Positions 54,650 through 57,398 of a stretch of DNA of 57,398 nt are shown piece after piece; within the stretch, counting starts at the first letter, position 1; every line of letters starts with the position of its first letter. Under the pieces are notes generated by a model that saw nothing but the letters and a program-made list of their open reading frames with translations, did not search any database and had not been told where the DNA came from. The stretch is taken from IMG/VR virus record IMGVR_UViG_3300010371_000008, positions 1 to 57,398 of that record. One strand, given 5' to 3'. This DNA comes from a virus. The position numbers were made by a program, and so were the translations under genes.

Positions 54650-55011
54650 GCAACTGGCATGACCGGCACCTCGACGACCGCACCCCCGGCGACCGGGTAG
54701 CGGACAAGGTGGCCGAATACATGGGCAGTTGGAAATTCATCATCCTGCAATCCGCCATCGTCGTGGTGTGGATGCTGCTGAACACGGCCGGCTGGTTCAT
54801 CTGGCATTGGGACAAATTCCCGTTCATCCTGCTCAACCTCATGTTCAGCACCCAGGCAGCCTACGCCGCCCCGATCATCATGATGGCGCAGAACCGGGCC
54901 GGTGAACGCGACCGGGCGAACGCCCAACACGACTACGAGGTAAACCTGCACAACCGTGACGAACTCGCCGCGATCCGTGCCCTGCTGGAAGACACCCGGC
55001 CTGACCCCTGA
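54646..55011 (+). CDS. DUF1003 membrane protein
   Basis: A 121-aa protein starting at GTG. RVADKVAEYMGSWKFIILQS, then WDKFPFILLNLMFSTQAAYA, PIIMMAQNRAGERDR, and DYEVNLHNRDEL are the diagnostic DUF1003 order, with two membrane helices. Cellular DUF1003 proteins lie next to Mg/Co transporters; a phage copy just before the large terminase is unusual. It may serve as a holin or alter membrane function. Confidence 0.8.
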   Translation: MSNWHDRHLDDRTPGDRVADKVAEYMGSWKFIILQSAIVVVWMLLNTAGWFIWHWDKFPFILLNLMFSTQAAYAAPIIMMAQNRAGERDRANAQHDYEVNLHNRDELAAIRALLEDTRPDP

Positions 55012-55034
55012 CCGCTGCCTAAAGGTGGTGAACC

Positions 55035-56513
55035 ATGCCACCGCAGACACGCTGGACTGAAACCGCTGCGCAAGCTTTCGAAACGAAAACGCCTGTGTGG
55101 GCTACCCCGGGTGCGCTCGCCCGGGCGCTCGACCACCGCACCGTGCAGACACGCGCCCTTGACCTGATCGACGCCGCCCTGGTGGAGGCGTACAACACGC
55201 CCGGTTCGCGCCTTATCGTGTCCATGCCGCCGCAGGAGGGCAAAAGCACCCGCGTCTCCGTCATGTTCCCGTTGTGGGTGTTGGCGCAGGATCATTCCAA
55301 GGCTATCGTCCTGACCTCGTATTCTGACCGGTTGGTGCGGAAGAACTCGCGCGCCGTCCGCAACTACATCACCACCGACGGGCCGCGCCTGGGCATGTCC
55401 CTCGCCCGCGACTCCCGATCAGCGATCACATGGAAGTTGGACGGGGACCGTGGCGGAATGTTCGCCGTGTCCATTGGTGGCCCGCTCACCGGTGAACCCG
55501 CCGACATCCTCATCATTGACGACCCGCACAAGGGCGCCAAAGAGGCTGACAGTGAACACCAGCGCGAGGACGTGTGGGAATGGTGGCTGTCCACCGCATC
55601 CGCCCGCCTCTCGTCCGGTGCTTCCGTTGTCATGGTGTTGACCCGCTGGCATCAGGACGACCTTGCAGGCCGGTTCATCAGCGCACCCGACGGCGCGCAA
55701 TGGAAAGTGCTAAACATCCCCGCGGAGGCCGACCACGACCCCGACAAAGGCGAAACCGATCCCCTAGGCCGGAAGGTGGGCGAATTCCTCGCATCCGCCC
55801 GGAAACGCACCACCGCCGAATGGGAAGCAATCAAGGTCCGCCAGTCCGGGCGCACATGGAACGCCCTCTACCAGGGCCGCCCGTCATCCGCTGCGGGAAC
55901 CATTTTCAAACGGAAATGGTGGCGCCGGTACGACACGCCGTTGTGGACGGAGGTTGACGGGGCCTGTTATGTGCCGCCCAAGGATGGGGACGAAATCATC
56001 ATGTCTTGGGACATGACATTCAAGGCATCCAAATCCTCTGACTATGTGGTGGGTCAGGTGTGGTTGAAGCGCGGCCCTGACGCGTACCTGCTCGACCAGA
56101 TCCGCCGCCGCATGGGATTCTCCGACTCCAAGGCAGCGTTCGAGGCGTTCGTGGCGAAATGGCCGCAAGCCAGCCTGAAACTCATTGAAGACAAAGCCAA
56201 CGGCACCGCCATCCTCGACGTACTCCGCTCCGTGATCCCCGGCCTTGTCGCCATCAACCCGACCGAATCCAAGGAAGCCCGCGCCGAAGCCGTCACCCCG
56301 TTCTTGGAGGCCGGCAACGTGCACGTGCCCGCGGCGAAGGTCCGGGCATGGGCGGAAGGACTCATCGAGGAAGCCGCCGAATTCCCCACCGGCGCCCACG
56401 ATGACCAGGTGGACGCCACCACGCAAGCCCTCAACCGTCTATTCATCCACCCCCAAACACAGGGCAGCGCATGGTTCGAGTACATGAAACAGCAACTGAA
56501 AAAGAGCACGTGA
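55035..56513 (+). CDS. terL: Terminase large subunit
   Basis: A 492-aa DNA-packaging motor, ATG behind AAAGGTGG. ATPase domain: Walker A MPPQEGKST (residues 64-72), Walker B ILIIDDP (about 158-164) followed by a Glu-rich turn, and a coupling Thr in MVLTRWHQDD. RNase-H-like nuclease: MSWDMTF (about 323) and DDQVDAT (about 456) supply the metal-binding Asp residues. The portal gene starts 10 bases after its stop. Confidence 0.93.
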   Translation: MPPQTRWTETAAQAFETKTPVWATPGALARALDHRTVQTRALDLIDAALVEAYNTPGSRLIVSMPPQEGKSTRVSVMFPLWVLAQDHSKAIVLTSYSDRLVRKNSRAVRNYITTDGPRLGMSLARDSRSAITWKLDGDRGGMFAVSIGGPLTGEPADILIIDDPHKGAKEADSEHQREDVWEWWLSTASARLSSGASVVMVLTRWHQDDLAGRFISAPDGAQWKVLNIPAEADHDPDKGETDPLGRKVGEFLASARKRTTAEWEAIKVRQSGRTWNALYQGRPSSAAGTIFKRKWWRRYDTPLWTEVDGACYVPPKDGDEIIMSWDMTFKASKSSDYVVGQVWLKRGPDAYLLDQIRRRMGFSDSKAAFEAFVAKWPQASLKLIEDKANGTAILDVLRSVIPGLVAINPTESKEARAEAVTPFLEAGNVHVPAAKVRAWAEGLIEEAAEFPTGAHDDQVDATTQALNRLFIHPQTQGSAWFEYMKQQLKKST

Positions 56514-56523
56514 AGGGGCTGAC

Positions 56524-57398
56524 ATGGGATTCCTTGACCGTCTAGGTTTTCGCCGCAATAGTGTTGTGAAGACTGACCCGACCGCCGCCGCGCCCATGTT
56601 GAATGCTGACGTGGTGCGGGCCGCCAACCAAGCCCAGATGGGCACTGGCCCGTTCGCTCCCGGTGTGCCGTTGTCGGCGTACCGGGGCGTTGACGGCGCC
56701 CCGCGCCGGTTCAGCTTCCCGACCGGGTACAACATCAAGACCAGCCCTGACCGTGACGGGCGGGTTAGTTTTGAGACACTGAAACGGCTCATCGACAACT
56801 ACAGCGTCGCGCGCGCCTGCATCCAGCACCGCATCGATGATGTGCGTTCCCTCGAATACTCCATCCAGCCGCGCGACGACAACGTGACCGACGCCGACAA
56901 CGCCATCACCGCCGCCTATGCGGCCATGCGCCACCCCGACGGTGTGCACTCGTTCCGGGCGTGGCTCGCCATGTACTTGGAGGATGTGCTGCGGTACGAC
57001 GCGGGCTGCCTCATCAAGCAACGCGACCGGCTAGGCCGCTACTGCGGCCTGCAAGTCGTCTCCGGAATGACCATGGCCCCGAAACTTGACGAATGGGGCA
57101 ACCGCCCCAGTGGTAACGCCACCGCGTTTCAGCAGTACAACGAGGGCCTGCCGTGGATGGACTTCACCGCCGACCAAGTAATCTATGAACCGTTCCGGCC
57201 GCAACCGGATTCCGTGTACGGGCTCGCCCCGCTAGAGGCTGTCATGCTGACCGCCAACACGCACATGAGGTATCAGCAGTACTGGTTGCAGTGGTTCACC
57301 GAGGGCACCGTGCCGGGCGGGTTCGCAACCCTGCCCGAATCGATCAACACGCCCGACCAGATCCGCCAGTATCAGGAATATTACGACGACATGCACGC
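56524..57398 (+). CDS. Portal-MuF fusion protein, N-terminal part (gene continues to 2677)
   Basis: Starts at ATG 56524, ten bases after the terminase stop, behind AAGGGG. The window ends after the duplicated 123 bases; joining at 57275/1 keeps the frame. Residues 1-250 show the portal N-terminus: GFLDRLGFRRN, SVARACIQHRIDDVRSLEYS, and VYGLAPLEAVMLTANTHM, the last being the classic portal motif. The rest lies at 1-2677. Confidence 0.9.
   Translation, partial: MGFLDRLGFRRNSVVKTDPTAAAPMLNADVVRAANQAQMGTGPFAPGVPLSAYRGVDGAPRRFSFPTGYNIKTSPDRDGRVSFETLKRLIDNYSVARACIQHRIDDVRSLEYSIQPRDDNVTDADNAITAAYAAMRHPDGVHSFRAWLAMYLEDVLRYDAGCLIKQRDRLGRYCGLQVVSGMTMAPKLDEWGNRPSGNATAFQQYNEGLPWMDFTADQVIYEPFRPQPDSVYGLAPLEAVMLTANTHMRYQQYWLQWFTEGTVPGGFATLPESINTPDQIRQYQEYYDDMH
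57276..57398. repeat. Terminal direct repeat, right copy (assembly overlap)
   Basis: Exact copy of 1-123. See the left copy: it marks the circular join and should be trimmed from one end. Confidence 0.95.

Overview
The window is essentially the complete genome of a temperate, long-tailed dsDNA phage (siphovirus), almost certainly of a high-GC actinobacterial host; Micrococcales/Arthrobacter-like is my guess. The grounds are the GC-rich sequence, the frequent TTG and GTG starts, actinophage-style tail genes, a GH25 endolysin, a DUF2746-like lysis gene and trains of tiny ATGA-overlapping genes. The first 123 bases recur exactly as the last 123 (57276-57398), so this is a circular or circularly permuted genome with a unit length of 57275 bp, cut inside the portal gene. 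Read across that junction, portal and MuF form one 1142-residue protein.

Layout. (1) 55035-57398 joined to 1-21785, plus strand: large terminase, portal-MuF fusion, an RMF-like protein, an XkdF-type protease split into two genes, HK97-type major capsid protein, head-tail connectors, major tail protein, tail chaperones with a -1 slippery site (CCCTTTT), an HK97-gp10-like protein, tape measure with transglycosylase domain, beta-helix tailspike-like protein, Dit/CBM, Tal-like hub, S74 and other minor tail proteins, then the lysis genes. GC-rich hairpins sit between many of these genes. (2) 21850-26497, minus strand: the lysogeny module, with two unknown genes behind a good promoter, a lipoprotein, a tyrosine integrase and two related XRE-type repressors. 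(3) 26742-38000, plus: a Cro-like regulator, small genes, a Sak4-like ATPase with SSB, two DNA methyltransferases, a GIY-YIG protein, a replication initiator carrying iteron-like repeats (probable origin), a loader-like protein and a Holliday-junction-resolvase-like nuclease. (4) 38228-46802: about 28 small overlapping genes, mostly unknown, several cysteine-rich, plus an XF1762-like protein, an HNH-AP2 endonuclease and a possible small terminase. (5) 47014-55011: metallophosphoesterase, a DUF4406-DUF5664 nucleotide enzyme, a second structural-looking cassette ending in a 636-residue repeat protein, a non-coding stretch with two odd tRNAs, small membrane and zinc-type proteins, a papain-like peptidase and a DUF1003 protein directly before the terminase.

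How it fits together. Lysogeny is set by the minus-strand repressors facing the Cro-like gene across 26498-26741. CCGTTTG/CCATTTG sites recur near the repressor, the integrase end, 28355 and 43348 and may be shared operators. Replication appears to depend on the host polymerase: I see an initiator, a possible loader, SSB, a Sak4-like recombinase and a resolvase, but no phage DNA polymerase, primase or helicase. Late genes supply head, tail and lysis functions.

Functional calls come from reading motifs and translations by eye, with no database search. Transmembrane, promoter and terminator calls are also visual.
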